A stretch of DNA of 26,217 nt, taken from positions 1 to 26,217 of IMG/VR virus record IMGVR_UViG_3300034152_000125. One strand, 5' to 3'. Numbering within the stretch: the first letter of the stretch is position 1; each line of letters begins with the position of its first letter. This DNA comes from a virus. Under the pieces are notes generated by a model, which made no database searches, was not told the origin of the DNA, and saw nothing but the letters and a program-made list of their open reading frames with translations. Both the position numbers and the translations under genes were made by a program. Below are positions 1 to 6,921 of the stretch, in pieces.

Positions 1-363
1 GTCAACCCCGACATTGACGTCGAGGTGCTGTCGATCTCCGAGGCGGGCGTCAAGGTCCAGACCGAGGCATTCGGGCGACCGTTCGTGACGCTGGTCAAGG
101 TCGGCGGGTTGCGATGCAAGCTCCCACCGAAGCCGCCGTCGCCGGCAACCGTGTGGGTGGAGCAGCAGCTCGCGCAGCGCGACATGACCTACGACGATCT
201 GCACGAGGCAGCGACACCGCGCATCAAGACGTCGGTCGCTTCCGTGCTCGCGCACCTCTCGCGGGCGAACAGCATCGTCGCCGTCGGGTCCGAGAAGAAG
301 AAGAAGCAGCGAGGCTGGCGTACGTACCGCGTCTGGAGTCTCGCCAAGAAGGAGAAGCCATGA
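1..363 (+). CDS. Winged-helix-like hypothetical protein, 5' end outside window
   Basis: The frame is open from the first base, so the gene probably starts upstream, although a GTG at 25 could be an internal start. The visible 120 residues end in a compact helical segment followed by a Lys-rich turn (KKKKQRGW) and a beta-like strand (RTYRVWSL), which reads like a winged helix. That suggests DNA binding, but I recognise no family. Its TGA overlaps the ATG of the next gene (ATGA at 360-363), so the two are translationally coupled. Function is unknown; an accessory phage regulator is only an inference. Confidence 0.6.
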   Translation, partial: VNPDIDVEVLSISEAGVKVQTEAFGRPFVTLVKVGGLRCKLPPKPPSPATVWVEQQLAQRDMTYDDLHEAATPRIKTSVASVLAHLSRANSIVAVGSEKKKKQRGWRTYRVWSLAKKEKP

Positions 364-1298
364 ACGACGAAAAGAGCAAACCGACCGAGCCGCTATCAAT
401 CGACGACATCGACATCGACGGCGAGATCGTCTGCCCGAAGTGCGGGCAGACCGAACGCTTCAAGGAACACCAGACCGTCGGCAGCACGCAGCACCTCGAC
501 CGCACCGAAGACGGCTCGTACGAATACGGCGGCACCGAAAACGACGAGGTGATCGAGGCCGAGGAGATCGCCTGCGCGGTCTGCAACGCAACCGTCGCCG
601 TGAACAACGACACGCTCGCCGACCGCCTCAACCGCCACGCAGCGGAGGCCGAGGCCATGAGCAAGCATCGTCTCGAGGCGGAGCGGCGCGCGACGGCGGC
701 GCTCGTCTACCTCGCGGGCAAGGTCAGCACGAACGACAAGGGATCGGCCGAGTGGATTCGCGAAGCAATCTACAGCGCCGACAAGGTGCTCGGGCAGTTG
801 CTCGAGGCCGCTCGACTTCACGGCATCGAAGGAGAGCTACTCACCGAGACGACCGAGCCGGCGACGGTCTTCGACGTCGACATACTGAACCGCGTCATCG
901 AGGAGAACGACAAGCTGCGCGCGCTCGTCAAGTCGAAGGAGCACGACTGCAAGGTGCTCGAGGAGCGCTACAACCGCGTGCTCGGCGTCACCAACGTCAA
1001 CGGCATCCGGCAGGCGGCATCGATCCGGCACGCCGTCGACGTACTCAACCGCGCGCTACTCGCAGACCACGACGCGGTGCTCGAGCTCGTCAACGCGCGG
1101 GTGCCGTGCAACCTCTCGCTCGCGAAAGACCCGACGATCCAAGTCGCCGCTGACGGTGACGCCGGGCCGTACCGCGTCGGTCTGCTCGGCATCGTGAACG
1201 GGATCTTCGGCATCGACGGCGACGGGTGGGGACCGATAACCGCTCAGTTCGACGACAGCGGCAAGCTCGAAGAGTTCTTCGACAACGGAAGGCGCTGA
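360..1298 (+). CDS. Hypothetical protein with N-terminal zinc ribbon
   Basis: A 312-residue protein. CPKCG lies near residues 25-29 and a second pair (CAVC) near residues 72-75, together forming a likely four-cysteine zinc ribbon. The middle is strongly helical and Glu/Lys-rich (about residues 85-215), which suggests a coiled coil. The C-terminal part is a Gly/Asp-rich mixed region. The start is chosen at the ATG of the ATGA overlap because the frame upstream only shadows the preceding gene. The gene ends in a TGATG overlap with the next one. I do not recognise the family. The combination of zinc ribbon and coiled coil could bind nucleic acid or protein, but there is no direct evidence for a role. 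Confidence 0.7.
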   Translation: MNDEKSKPTEPLSIDDIDIDGEIVCPKCGQTERFKEHQTVGSTQHLDRTEDGSYEYGGTENDEVIEAEEIACAVCNATVAVNNDTLADRLNRHAAEAEAMSKHRLEAERRATAALVYLAGKVSTNDKGSAEWIREAIYSADKVLGQLLEAARLHGIEGELLTETTEPATVFDVDILNRVIEENDKLRALVKSKEHDCKVLEERYNRVLGVTNVNGIRQAASIRHAVDVLNRALLADHDAVLELVNARVPCNLSLAKDPTIQVAADGDAGPYRVGLLGIVNGIFGIDGDGWGPITAQFDDSGKLEEFFDNGRR

Positions 1299-1747
1299 TG
1301 GAACGCGACAACCTCGAGCCGACCGGAGACTGCTACGCGGCGGCAGGCGAGTACCTGCGCGAGCAGTCGGTGCTCGGCCGAACCGACATCGTCCTCGTGC
1401 ATGGTCGACCGACCTTGCAGCGCCCGCCCTTCGTCAAGTACGGCCACGCCTGGATCGAGTTCACGCAAGACCTGTCGGCGATGCTCGAGCCGCACGAGTT
1501 CGGCGCACCCGGCAGGATACCGCCGCCACCAGTGGGGCAGCGCGTCGAGGCCAAGCTCGAGCTGTGCATGGACGTTGAGCGCGAGGCGATCCTTCCGAAG
1601 CAACTGTTCTACCAGCTCGGCAAGATCGATCCCGACGAGTGCTTCCGCTACACGTTCCACGACCTACGCTCGTGGGTGACAGCGACCGGACATTGGGGAC
1701 CGTGGGAAGGCCCCGAGGCCGTCGGCGCATTCGAGGAGCGGTCGTGA
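1298..1747 (+). CDS. Conserved phage protein with Cys/His pattern, function unknown
   Basis: A 149-residue protein. It has a GDCY motif (Cys12), an LVHG motif (His35), a GHAWIE motif (His50) and a C-terminal HWGPW motif. I recall this set of motifs from a widespread group of phage hypothetical proteins with no assigned function. A cysteine followed by a histidine in GHAW could form a papain-like or NlpC-like catalytic pair, but that is inference and no third catalytic residue is obvious. The start is fixed by the TGATG overlap with the preceding gene. The stop overlaps the GTG start of the cysteine-cluster protein. No signal peptide or membrane segment is visible, so it is probably cytoplasmic. 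Confidence 0.7.
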   Translation: MERDNLEPTGDCYAAAGEYLREQSVLGRTDIVLVHGRPTLQRPPFVKYGHAWIEFTQDLSAMLEPHEFGAPGRIPPPPVGQRVEAKLELCMDVEREAILPKQLFYQLGKIDPDECFRYTFHDLRSWVTATGHWGPWEGPEAVGAFEERS

Positions 1748-2103
1748 GCGACAACGGACGACCAGCGCTCGACGGGTGGACCTGTCGCCAATGCGGCCGG
1801 TGCTGCGCCTATCCAGGCATGGAGATCGGGCCGCTGTTCCGCGACGAGGACAAGGGCGAGCGCTTCGACACGACGGGCGCAGGCGACCATCGCTACCTGC
1901 GCCGCATCCAGGTGTCGGAGGATTGGCACCCGTGCGTGTACCTCGGACCCGACAACCGATGCACGCGCTACGACGACCGTCCGCTCATCTGTCAGGAGTG
2001 GACGTGCTGCGAGGCCGACCTGCGTTGGCGCTACGCGGACGCGCCAGGGATGATGCAGACAGTCATCGAACTATTCGCAGGCAAGAAGGAGAAGGTCGCA
2101 TGA
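1744..2103 (+). CDS. YkgJ-type cysteine-cluster protein
   Basis: A 119-residue protein with the hallmark pattern of the YkgJ/CxxCxxCC family, which is predicted to bind zinc or an iron-sulfur cluster. Visible ligands are Cys14, Cys17, Cys20, Cys21 (CRQCGRCC), Cys64 and Cys73, followed by the signature RYDDRPLICQEW containing Cys83, then Cys88 and Cys89. The biochemical role of the family is poorly defined, and it turns up in bacteria and some phages. Start is GTG at 1744, overlapping the previous stop. The ATG alternatives upstream lie inside the previous gene. The gene ends in an ATGA overlap. The family call is confident, the function is not. Confidence 0.8.
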   Translation: MSDNGRPALDGWTCRQCGRCCAYPGMEIGPLFRDEDKGERFDTTGAGDHRYLRRIQVSEDWHPCVYLGPDNRCTRYDDRPLICQEWTCCEADLRWRYADAPGMMQTVIELFAGKKEKVA

Positions 2104-2375
2104 CCGACCCGCTCGACGAGATGATCGACGCCGGCACCGAGGCGGTGCTCGCTGCAGCTCGCGGCGACGAGAAGGCGTACAAGCAACACATCAAGCGCGG
2201 CCGAGCCGCGTACCGGCAGGCGCAGCACGCCAACGCGGAGCGCATCGTCGACGCGCTCGAGCGCGGCATGGACGAGCGGCGGAGGCAGAAGCGGCGCAAG
2301 CGCCCCGAGAAGCCGCTCACTCAAAGCATGGGCGATTTGCTCAGAGCAGCAGGCGTCACGAGGGCGGAGGGTTGA
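2100..2375 (+). CDS. Small basic helical hypothetical protein
   Basis: A 91-residue, highly charged, apparently all-helical protein. An acidic N-terminus (MTDPLDEMIDAG) is followed by a Lys/Arg-rich stretch around residues 60-75 (ERRRQKRRKR). The basic patch would suit DNA or RNA contact, but I recognise no domain. The start is the ATG of an ATGA overlap with the cysteine-cluster gene. The next gene follows immediately, with its SD inside the last codons here. No function is assigned. Confidence 0.6.
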   Translation: MTDPLDEMIDAGTEAVLAAARGDEKAYKQHIKRGRAAYRQAQHANAERIVDALERGMDERRRQKRRKRPEKPLTQSMGDLLRAAGVTRAEG

Positions 2376-2377
2376 AG

Positions 2378-3166
2378 ATGAAACCGACGGACGACGACCA
2401 CGACACGCACGAAGACTATCTCGGCAGGCAAGAAGACGAGATGTCGCCGACCGAACGGTGGGCCGACGCCTGCGAAGGCGCGATCCGCGCAGTCGAGATG
2501 GCGTCGTTCGAGGAGCAGGGCGCGACCGCCATCGAACAAGCGTGGGAGCTGCTTTGGTTGGCGAAGAGGCTCGCAGGCACCGAGAACCAGCCGGAGCAAT
2601 TCACAACGCGGCAGGTTGACGTATTGCGTTCGGTCGGTGTCCGCGTGGAGCCGCGCACGAACGAAGACAGCTCACCGAACCAGGCGATCTACAACGACCG
2701 AGCTGACGAGGCCGAGGAGCAAGTCGCGCAGCTGCAAACGAGGCCGCTATCGGAATCGCGCAAGCGGTGGATCGAGCACGCCGAGCGCTCGGACGCCGAG
2801 ATCGAGCGACTGACCTCCGCGCTCAACGCGCACGCCGCGGCACTCACCAGCATCGAGAAGGCGGCACGCGAACGCGGGTGGAACGAGGAGGCGAACACGC
2901 TCCCGTGGCTGTGGCTCGTCGACTGCCTCGAAGACGCCGAGTCCGCTCTCGCCGCCATCGACCACGAGGTGAGCCTCGCTGGATACGTGGTGGAGGCGGG
3001 AAGCCCGTTGGCCGAGGGCGTCAAGGCGATTCGCGAACTGGTCGACGACGTACAATGCCCCTCGTGTGGGCTACGGATGGAGCGCACGAACTTCCCGCGC
3101 TCGTGTCCCGATTGCGAGGCAGACCTGACGGCGACGAAGAACGTCGTCTTCGAAGAAGGAGGATGA
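2378..3166 (+). CDS. Coiled-coil protein with C-terminal zinc ribbon
   Basis: A 262-residue acidic protein. The N-terminal two thirds are helical with Glu/Ala/Arg-rich heptad-like stretches. The C-terminus carries CPSCG and CPDC separated by about 13 residues, a typical treble-clef or zinc-ribbon spacing. Two starts are possible: TTG at 2372 or ATG at 2378. I chose ATG 2378 because the GGAGG at 2366-2370 then sits seven bases upstream. The ribbon resembles those of transcription-linked proteins, but no specific family is recognised. It is the penultimate gene of the accessory run, followed by a gene whose AAGGAGG lies in its last codons. Confidence 0.65.
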   Translation: MKPTDDDHDTHEDYLGRQEDEMSPTERWADACEGAIRAVEMASFEEQGATAIEQAWELLWLAKRLAGTENQPEQFTTRQVDVLRSVGVRVEPRTNEDSSPNQAIYNDRADEAEEQVAQLQTRPLSESRKRWIEHAERSDAEIERLTSALNAHAAALTSIEKAARERGWNEEANTLPWLWLVDCLEDAESALAAIDHEVSLAGYVVEAGSPLAEGVKAIRELVDDVQCPSCGLRMERTNFPRSCPDCEADLTATKNVVFEEGG

Positions 3167-3168
3167 AG

Positions 3169-3669
3169 ATGAAGACACAGAGGATTTCAGGAGGCATCGA
3201 TTTCGTGATCGACATCGAGCGCGAGGTCGACGACGACGGCGAGGAGATCAGCTCGACGACCGACTCGACGATGCACGTCACAGCGAACGGGCATTCGACC
3301 GAAGACCCGTTCCCCGACGACGCCATCCTGCTCGGCATCGCGACCGGGCTGGCGGCATGGGCCGACGAGCAGGGCGTCAGCAGCGAGCAGGTGCTCAACG
3401 AGATCGCGGACGCATTCGATCTCAACCCGAGCACCGCAGGCAACTGGACGGCAGTCGACGAGCGGCACTATCGCGGGTTGCACCAGCACGGCGCAGTCGC
3501 CAGCATGGCCAAGGGCGAGCTGGTCTTGTGGTGGCGCGATGACGACGACGAGCTGGTGTGGTTCCTGACTCTCGCCGGGGAGCAGATCGCCTACACAACA
3601 GGCGGCAGCATCGACGACCCGCCAATCGAGTGGGCGAACGAGGCGTGGGAGGAACACGAAGTCAACTGA
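3169..3669 (+). CDS. Acidic hypothetical protein
   Basis: A 166-residue protein, strongly acidic at both ends. The core contains aromatic beta-strand-like segments (GELVLWWRDDDDELVWFLTL) and an amphipathic helix near residues 50-80. ATG 3169 is preferred over the in-frame ATG 3163 because the AAGGAGG at 3156-3162 abuts 3163 but is six bases from 3169. This is the last gene of the first run. The 79 bases after it hold a promoter and a palindrome. No family is recognised. An acidic surface could reflect DNA mimicry, but nothing specific supports that. Confidence 0.6.
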   Translation: MKTQRISGGIDFVIDIEREVDDDGEEISSTTDSTMHVTANGHSTEDPFPDDAILLGIATGLAAWADEQGVSSEQVLNEIADAFDLNPSTAGNWTAVDERHYRGLHQHGAVASMAKGELVLWWRDDDDELVWFLTLAGEQIAYTTGGSIDDPPIEWANEAWEEHEVN

Positions 3670-3709
3670 CCCGACGACCGGATACTCGTACAAGCCTCGC
3701 ACGAGAACC

Positions 3710-3737
3710 TTGACACGTACTCGCTGACCCGTACACA
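3710..3737 (+). promoter_or_regulatory. Sigma-70-like promoter for the RHH gene and cassette
   Basis: TTGACA, a perfect -35 match, lies at 3710-3715. TACACA at 3732-3737 is a reasonable -10 after a 16-base spacer. The predicted transcription start is around 3744, only a few bases before the ATG at 3749, and there is no Shine-Dalgarno sequence, so the transcript would be leaderless or nearly so. This is one of only two obvious promoter-sized gaps in the window. Confidence 0.55.
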
Positions 3738-3744
3738 CTGTACG
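3730..3744. promoter_or_regulatory. Palindromic operator candidate over the -10
   Basis: CGTACA and TGTACG form perfect six-base inverted arms around a three-base CAC spacer. The element covers the predicted -10 and start site. A second CGTACG palindrome lies at 3754-3759, just inside the gene. Because the gene behind it encodes a ribbon-helix-helix protein, which typically binds such short symmetric sites, an autoregulatory operator is likely. That last step is inference. Confidence 0.5.
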
Positions 3745-3748
3745 CGAT

Positions 3749-3955
3749 ATGTCCGTACGCGGCAGGATGCGAGAAGCACGACTCGAGATCCGGTTGACCG
3801 AGCAGGAGAAGCAGTTGCTACGACAAGCCGCCAACGACCGAGGAACAACAGTCGCCGAGTTCGTACGAGAGACGCTGCTCATGCGGGCGAGAGGCGACGA
3901 CGAGTGGGCGCGAAGCATGGTACTCGACGCGCTCACGGAGGCGCTGGCGGAATGA
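3749..3955 (+). CDS. Ribbon-helix-helix transcriptional regulator
   Basis: A 68-residue protein. The beta strand ARLEIRLT (about residues 10-17) is followed by two helices (EQEKQLLRQAANDRG and VAEFVRETLLMRA), the classic MetJ/Arc ribbon-helix-helix layout. It is similar in character to DUF1778/TacA-type antitoxin N-termini. RHH proteins bind DNA as dimers through the strand. No partner toxin gene is adjacent, so a regulator is more likely than an antitoxin. It has its own promoter and a palindrome immediately upstream, which suggests autorepression. There is no SD before ATG 3749, and an in-frame ATG at 3767 also lacks a properly spaced one. It ends in an ATGA overlap with the next gene. Confidence 0.75.
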   Translation: MSVRGRMREARLEIRLTEQEKQLLRQAANDRGTTVAEFVRETLLMRARGDDEWARSMVLDALTEALAE

Positions 3956-4686
3956 CCAAATCGACCAACACAGGACGCAAGCCCGCCACGAAGCGCAAGA
4001 CCAAAGCCGCGCCCAAGAAATCGGCCGCACCCGCCAAGGGCAAGCGCAAGGCCAAGCCGAAGAAGGCGAAGCAGCCGCCGCGCATCGCGCCAGCGACCTA
4101 CAACGCCATGTACCAGGCGTACAAGGAGCGGCAGTCCGTCGCGCACGTCGCCCGAGCGGCGAAGGTGAGCTACGACACGGCGGCGCACTACGTCACCGGC
4201 CCCGGCGCACCCGACTTCGCGATGGAGCCGATTCGAGCGCGGTTCCTACGAGCCGAGCGTTCTCGCCAGCAGGAGGAGGACATGACCGCCGCGAAGGCGG
4301 CGAAGATGCGGCTCAAGCTCGTCGACGCGATCCTCAACCTCGCAGAGGGCGAGGGCGTGCTTCTACAAGACGACTTGAAGGCGCGCGTCGACGACTACCG
4401 CGCGCGGCTCGAGGAGTGGAAGAACGCGAACCCGGCGACCCGCGGCGACCCGCCGACCGCGCCGGTGAAGCTCGGCCTCGGCTCGCTCGGCAAGCTCGTC
4501 GACCGGATGGTGCGCACCGAGCAGTTCCTGCGCGGTGGGTACGACTCGAAGATCGGAGTGGCCGACGCGAGCGGGCGCTTCGCGAACTACACGGACGAGG
4601 AGCTGTTGCAGCACGCGCTGACCGGCCGGGTGCCGGACCACGACCGATCGGCGAACAACGTCAGCAACGGCAACGGAAGCAGGTAG
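3952..4686 (+). CDS. Helix-turn-helix protein with basic tail, possible small terminase
   Basis: A 244-residue protein. Residues 1-45 are a disordered Lys/Ala/Pro-rich basic tail. Residues 55-80 read as a helix-turn-helix (QSVAHVARAAKVSYDTAAHY). Then come long helices (about 95-160) and a conserved-looking LGLGSLGKLVDRMVRTEQFLRGG segment near 174-196, followed by a flexible Asn/Gly-rich tail. The HTH plus helical oligomerisation region resembles phage terminase small subunits, and no better candidate is present in the window. However, it sits about 7.5 kb from the large terminase, with the modification cassette in between. A sequence-specific regulator is the main alternative. The start is the ATGA overlap with the RHH gene. 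Confidence 0.6.
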   Translation: MTKSTNTGRKPATKRKTKAAPKKSAAPAKGKRKAKPKKAKQPPRIAPATYNAMYQAYKERQSVAHVARAAKVSYDTAAHYVTGPGAPDFAMEPIRARFLRAERSRQQEEDMTAAKAAKMRLKLVDAILNLAEGEGVLLQDDLKARVDDYRARLEEWKNANPATRGDPPTAPVKLGLGSLGKLVDRMVRTEQFLRGGYDSKIGVADASGRFANYTDEELLQHALTGRVPDHDRSANNVSNGNGSR

Positions 4687-4690
4687 CAGA

Positions 4691-4715
4691 CGATCGAGGC
4701 ACCGACCTCGCATCG
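4691..4715 (+). promoter_or_regulatory. Hairpin in the queD leader
   Basis: In the 51-base gap before queD, CGATCGAGG and CCTCG-C-ATCG can pair into a nine-base-pair stem with one bulged C at 4711 and a six-base loop (CACCGA). There is no T-run after it, so it is not a standard terminator. It ends about 10 bases before the queD SD. It may tune translation or be chance in a GC-rich gap. It does not resemble a preQ1-I riboswitch. Confidence 0.3.
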
Positions 4716-4737
4716 ATTAGCAGGTAAGGAGTTGAAG

Positions 4738-5511
4738 ATGCTCACCATTTCTAAACGGTTTACGTTCGAGGCTTCACACCGTTTGCGTTTCCACGAGGGA
4801 GCGTGCCGCAACCTACACGGCCACAGCTACGCGCTGACCGTCTACGTCCAGGGACCGCGCAAGGTGAGTGGCCCAGCGACAGGCATGGTCGTCGACTTCA
4901 AGCGGTTGAAGCAGGCCGTCGAGGGCGTGTTGTTCCGAGGCCAGCTCTACGAGGGCGACAGGCTCATCGACACGACGCCATTCGATCACGCCGTCATGCT
5001 TCACGAGGACGACGAGCTGTGCGCGCTGCTGCGCGACAAGCCGCTCGACGCCGACGGCCACGGGCTGCGCGTCATCCCGATGACCGAGGAGCCGACCGCC
5101 GAGTACATGGCAGGGTTGTTCGCCGGACTCGTGCAGAAGAACCTCGACGGACTCAACACCGACGTGGAGGTGGTTCGCATCGACCTCTACGAGACGGAGA
5201 CAAGCCGCGCCACGTGGGAAGCCGACGACCCGTACTGCTACGAAGACGAGGACGAGGATCTCGACGAGGCGCTCGCGGGCCAGCCGACGCACAAGCTGCT
5301 CAAGGTCGCACGCCGCATGCTCGAGCACGCCCGCGACAATCGGCTGAACGACGACGACACGAACGAAGCGTTCGCGACGATCATCGACATGATCCTCGAC
5401 CTCGAAGACAGCATCGACCAGCAGGACGCGGAAGACGCGGCCAAGTGCGAAGATCGTTCGGCCGACTCGGAAGCAGGCCCGGCGCGAGAGGACACCGAGC
5501 CGAACGATTGA
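4738..5511 (+). CDS. queD: 6-carboxytetrahydropterin synthase (QueD) with acidic C-terminal extension
   Basis: QueD converts 7,8-dihydroneopterin triphosphate to 6-carboxy-5,6,7,8-tetrahydropterin, the second step of 7-deazaguanine synthesis. Zinc ligands are visible: His14 (FEASH), His27 and His29 (HGHSY). So are the catalytic Cys23, the MVVDF strand (50-54), the Asp83-His84 dyad, the PTAE motif (119-122) and the pterin-anchoring Glu152 (ETE). The catalytic domain ends near residue 162. About 95 extra residues follow, first acidic, then helical (THKLLKVARRMLEHARDNRL), then acidic again, which is unusual for a family typically about 120-150 long. ATG 4738 is preferred over TTG 4732 because AAGGAG at 4726-4731 is six bases upstream. 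It opens the deazaguanine cassette. Confidence 0.93.
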   Translation: MLTISKRFTFEASHRLRFHEGACRNLHGHSYALTVYVQGPRKVSGPATGMVVDFKRLKQAVEGVLFRGQLYEGDRLIDTTPFDHAVMLHEDDELCALLRDKPLDADGHGLRVIPMTEEPTAEYMAGLFAGLVQKNLDGLNTDVEVVRIDLYETETSRATWEADDPYCYEDEDEDLDEALAGQPTHKLLKVARRMLEHARDNRLNDDDTNEAFATIIDMILDLEDSIDQQDAEDAAKCEDRSADSEAGPAREDTEPND

Positions 5512-5551
5512 CGGCACATGGGGACCGTGGAAGGTTCGGAGGGAGGCGTAC

Positions 5552-5824
5552 GTGGACACGACGACAAGGCTGATGCAGAAGCTGCTCGAGCTTCGCGACA
5601 AGGGCGAGGACGAGGTGACGACCGCGCACCTCGCGCAAGCCACCGGCATCGGCGCTAACGAAGTCGACTACTACCTCAAGCACCACGCCGACATGAGCCG
5701 CATCGGCTACCGGCGCGAGAAGGGACACCGACGCAACGCCCCCGTCAACTGGTGGCGGATGCTCCGCGCCGGAGAAGCGTACCTCGCGAAGAAGCTCGAG
5801 GAGCAGGGAGCCAGCGACCGATGA
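5552..5824 (+). CDS. Small winged-helix-like protein
   Basis: A 90-residue protein. Helices around residues 5-15, 22-31 (TTAHLAQATGIG) and 34-44 (ANEVDYYLKHHAD) followed by a basic strand-like wing (RIGYRREKGHRR) suggest a winged helix-turn-helix. Start is GTG 5552, with GGGAGG at 5541-5546 five bases away. The stop overlaps the next ATG (ATGA). It lies between queD and the rest of the cassette, so it may regulate it, but nothing shows this directly. No specific family is recognised. Confidence 0.6.
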   Translation: MDTTTRLMQKLLELRDKGEDEVTTAHLAQATGIGANEVDYYLKHHADMSRIGYRREKGHRRNAPVNWWRMLRAGEAYLAKKLEEQGASDR

Positions 5825-6417
5825 ACGCACGCGAACACCTCGAAGCCGTCCGCGACCAGCTCGCGAGGGAGCGCGACCGCATCGACGCGCAGCTCGACCT
5901 GCTCGACAGGCTGTTGGCGCTCGTGGTACACGACGAGGAACCTGAGACGCACGAGGGGAGTGAGGAGCGCGGCTCGGACCGGATGCCCCCCCCCACATCG
6001 ACCAGGGCCGTTGCTCCTCGCTCCCTTCGTCCGCCTCAGAGCCGCCCCACCGCCCCGACACGGCCCGCCACGGCCACGGCCAAGCCCCCGCCAGCCCCCG
6101 CGCCCAAATCCGACACACCGCCGACCCCGTGCGGGCAGGGCGACAAGGAGATTCAGGAAGGCACGCACCTCGAAACGGTGGTGAGCGCCATCCGTGGTCG
6201 CGCCCCGCATTGGCTGTCACACGAGGGAATCGCAGAAGCGACAACGGCGCTAGGCTTCGACCCGCCGAAGACCTACCGGGCGATGGTGAACCAGCTCGGC
6301 AAGCAGCTGCGAACAGGAGACTACGACGTGCCGGGCCTCGAGTGGCGCACCGTCGGCCGACGGGTCGAGTACCGCATCGTTGTCACCGAAGAAGGGCAGC
6401 AAGGAGAAGCGGGATGA
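5821..6417 (+). CDS. Coiled coil - Pro-rich linker - winged-helix-like protein
   Basis: A 198-residue protein with three parts. Residues 1-37 form a charged coiled coil (REHLEAVRDQLARERDRIDA). Residues about 50-110 are a Pro/Ala/Thr-rich disordered linker, encoded by a C-rich stretch around 5983-6125. Residues about 115-190 form a compact helical domain with a basic wing (WRTVGRRVEYRIVV) that looks like a winged helix. The start is the ATGA overlap with the preceding gene. The architecture fits a dimeric DNA-binding protein. No family is recognised. Confidence 0.6.
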   Translation: MNAREHLEAVRDQLARERDRIDAQLDLLDRLLALVVHDEEPETHEGSEERGSDRMPPPTSTRAVAPRSLRPPQSRPTAPTRPATATAKPPPAPAPKSDTPPTPCGQGDKEIQEGTHLETVVSAIRGRAPHWLSHEGIAEATTALGFDPPKTYRAMVNQLGKQLRTGDYDVPGLEWRTVGRRVEYRIVVTEEGQQGEAG

Positions 6418-6444
6418 CGGAAGCGGCCAGGACGCGCGCGGGAC

Positions 6445-6921
6445 GTGCGTGCGCTCACCGTCCCGATCAAGAAGCTGACCAAGAGCTTTCTCGCCGAGCA
6501 GGCGATGCTCTACCCTGGCACGTTCGCCAGGCCGCAGACGCGAGCCGACTGCGCCGACATCCCGCGCCCCTGTCCGTTCGTTGGCTGCGTGCACAACTTG
6601 TACCTCGACGTCAACGAGGACACCGGATCGATCAAGCTCAACTTTCCCGACCTCGAGCCGTGGGAGCTTCCGCACTCGTGCTCGCTCGATGAGGCCGGGT
6701 GCGGCGAGCACACACTGGATCAAGTGGGCGCGCTGATGAACATTACTCGCGAGCGCGTACGACAACTGGAGGAGCGGCTGTTCGACCTACTCGCGCAGGA
6801 CGCACAACTGGTGAAGCTACACGAGGTAACCGATGACGACTCTGACCGACGCACAAGCGAAAGAGATTCTCAACGCCGCCGCCAAGAAGCACGAGGACGT
6901 GACCATCAGAACGGTGCGTGA
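6445..6921 (+). CDS. Sigma-70 region-4-like DNA-binding protein with Cys motifs
   Basis: A 158-residue protein. Residues 90-113 (TLDQVGALMNITRERVRQLE) match the helix-turn-helix of sigma-70 region 4.2, whose consensus ends TRERIRQIE. Upstream are cysteines at 36, 43, 48, 79 and 86 and a conserved-looking block (GSIKLNFPDLEPWE, 61-74). I recall similar stand-alone sigma-like HTH proteins from Gram-negative bacteria. There is no region 2, so it is not a complete sigma factor; a transcriptional regulator is likelier. Start is GTG 6445, since the frame is closed upstream by the previous stop at 6415-6417. The last 89 bases overlap the next gene in another frame and encode a basic tail, which is long for this genome. 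Confidence 0.7.
   Translation: MRALTVPIKKLTKSFLAEQAMLYPGTFARPQTRADCADIPRPCPFVGCVHNLYLDVNEDTGSIKLNFPDLEPWELPHSCSLDEAGCGEHTLDQVGALMNITRERVRQLEERLFDLLAQDAQLVKLHEVTDDDSDRRTSERDSQRRRQEARGRDHQNGA

Noticed and set aside
3187-4188. Minus-strand open frame of 333 codons
   Set aside because: Antisense to well-supported + strand genes and across the promoter region; composition is that of a shadow frame.
3749-4686. Toxin-antitoxin pair (RHH plus next gene)
   Set aside because: The following gene is a 244-residue HTH protein with a basic tail and no toxin-like (GNAT, RelE, PIN) motif.
4687-4737. preQ1 riboswitch before queD
   Set aside because: The hairpin lacks the preQ1-I A-rich tail and core motifs.
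1690-5535. Shared GGGGACCGTGG string at about 1695 and 5520
   Set aside because: An eleven-base match in 26 kb of GC-rich DNA is expected by chance many times; the flanks differ by insertions.
6415-6445. Readthrough fusion between the 5821 gene and the sigma-like gene
   Set aside because: The two share a frame directly across the TGA, but there is no readthrough context that I can recognise and the GTG at 6445 gives a separate start.
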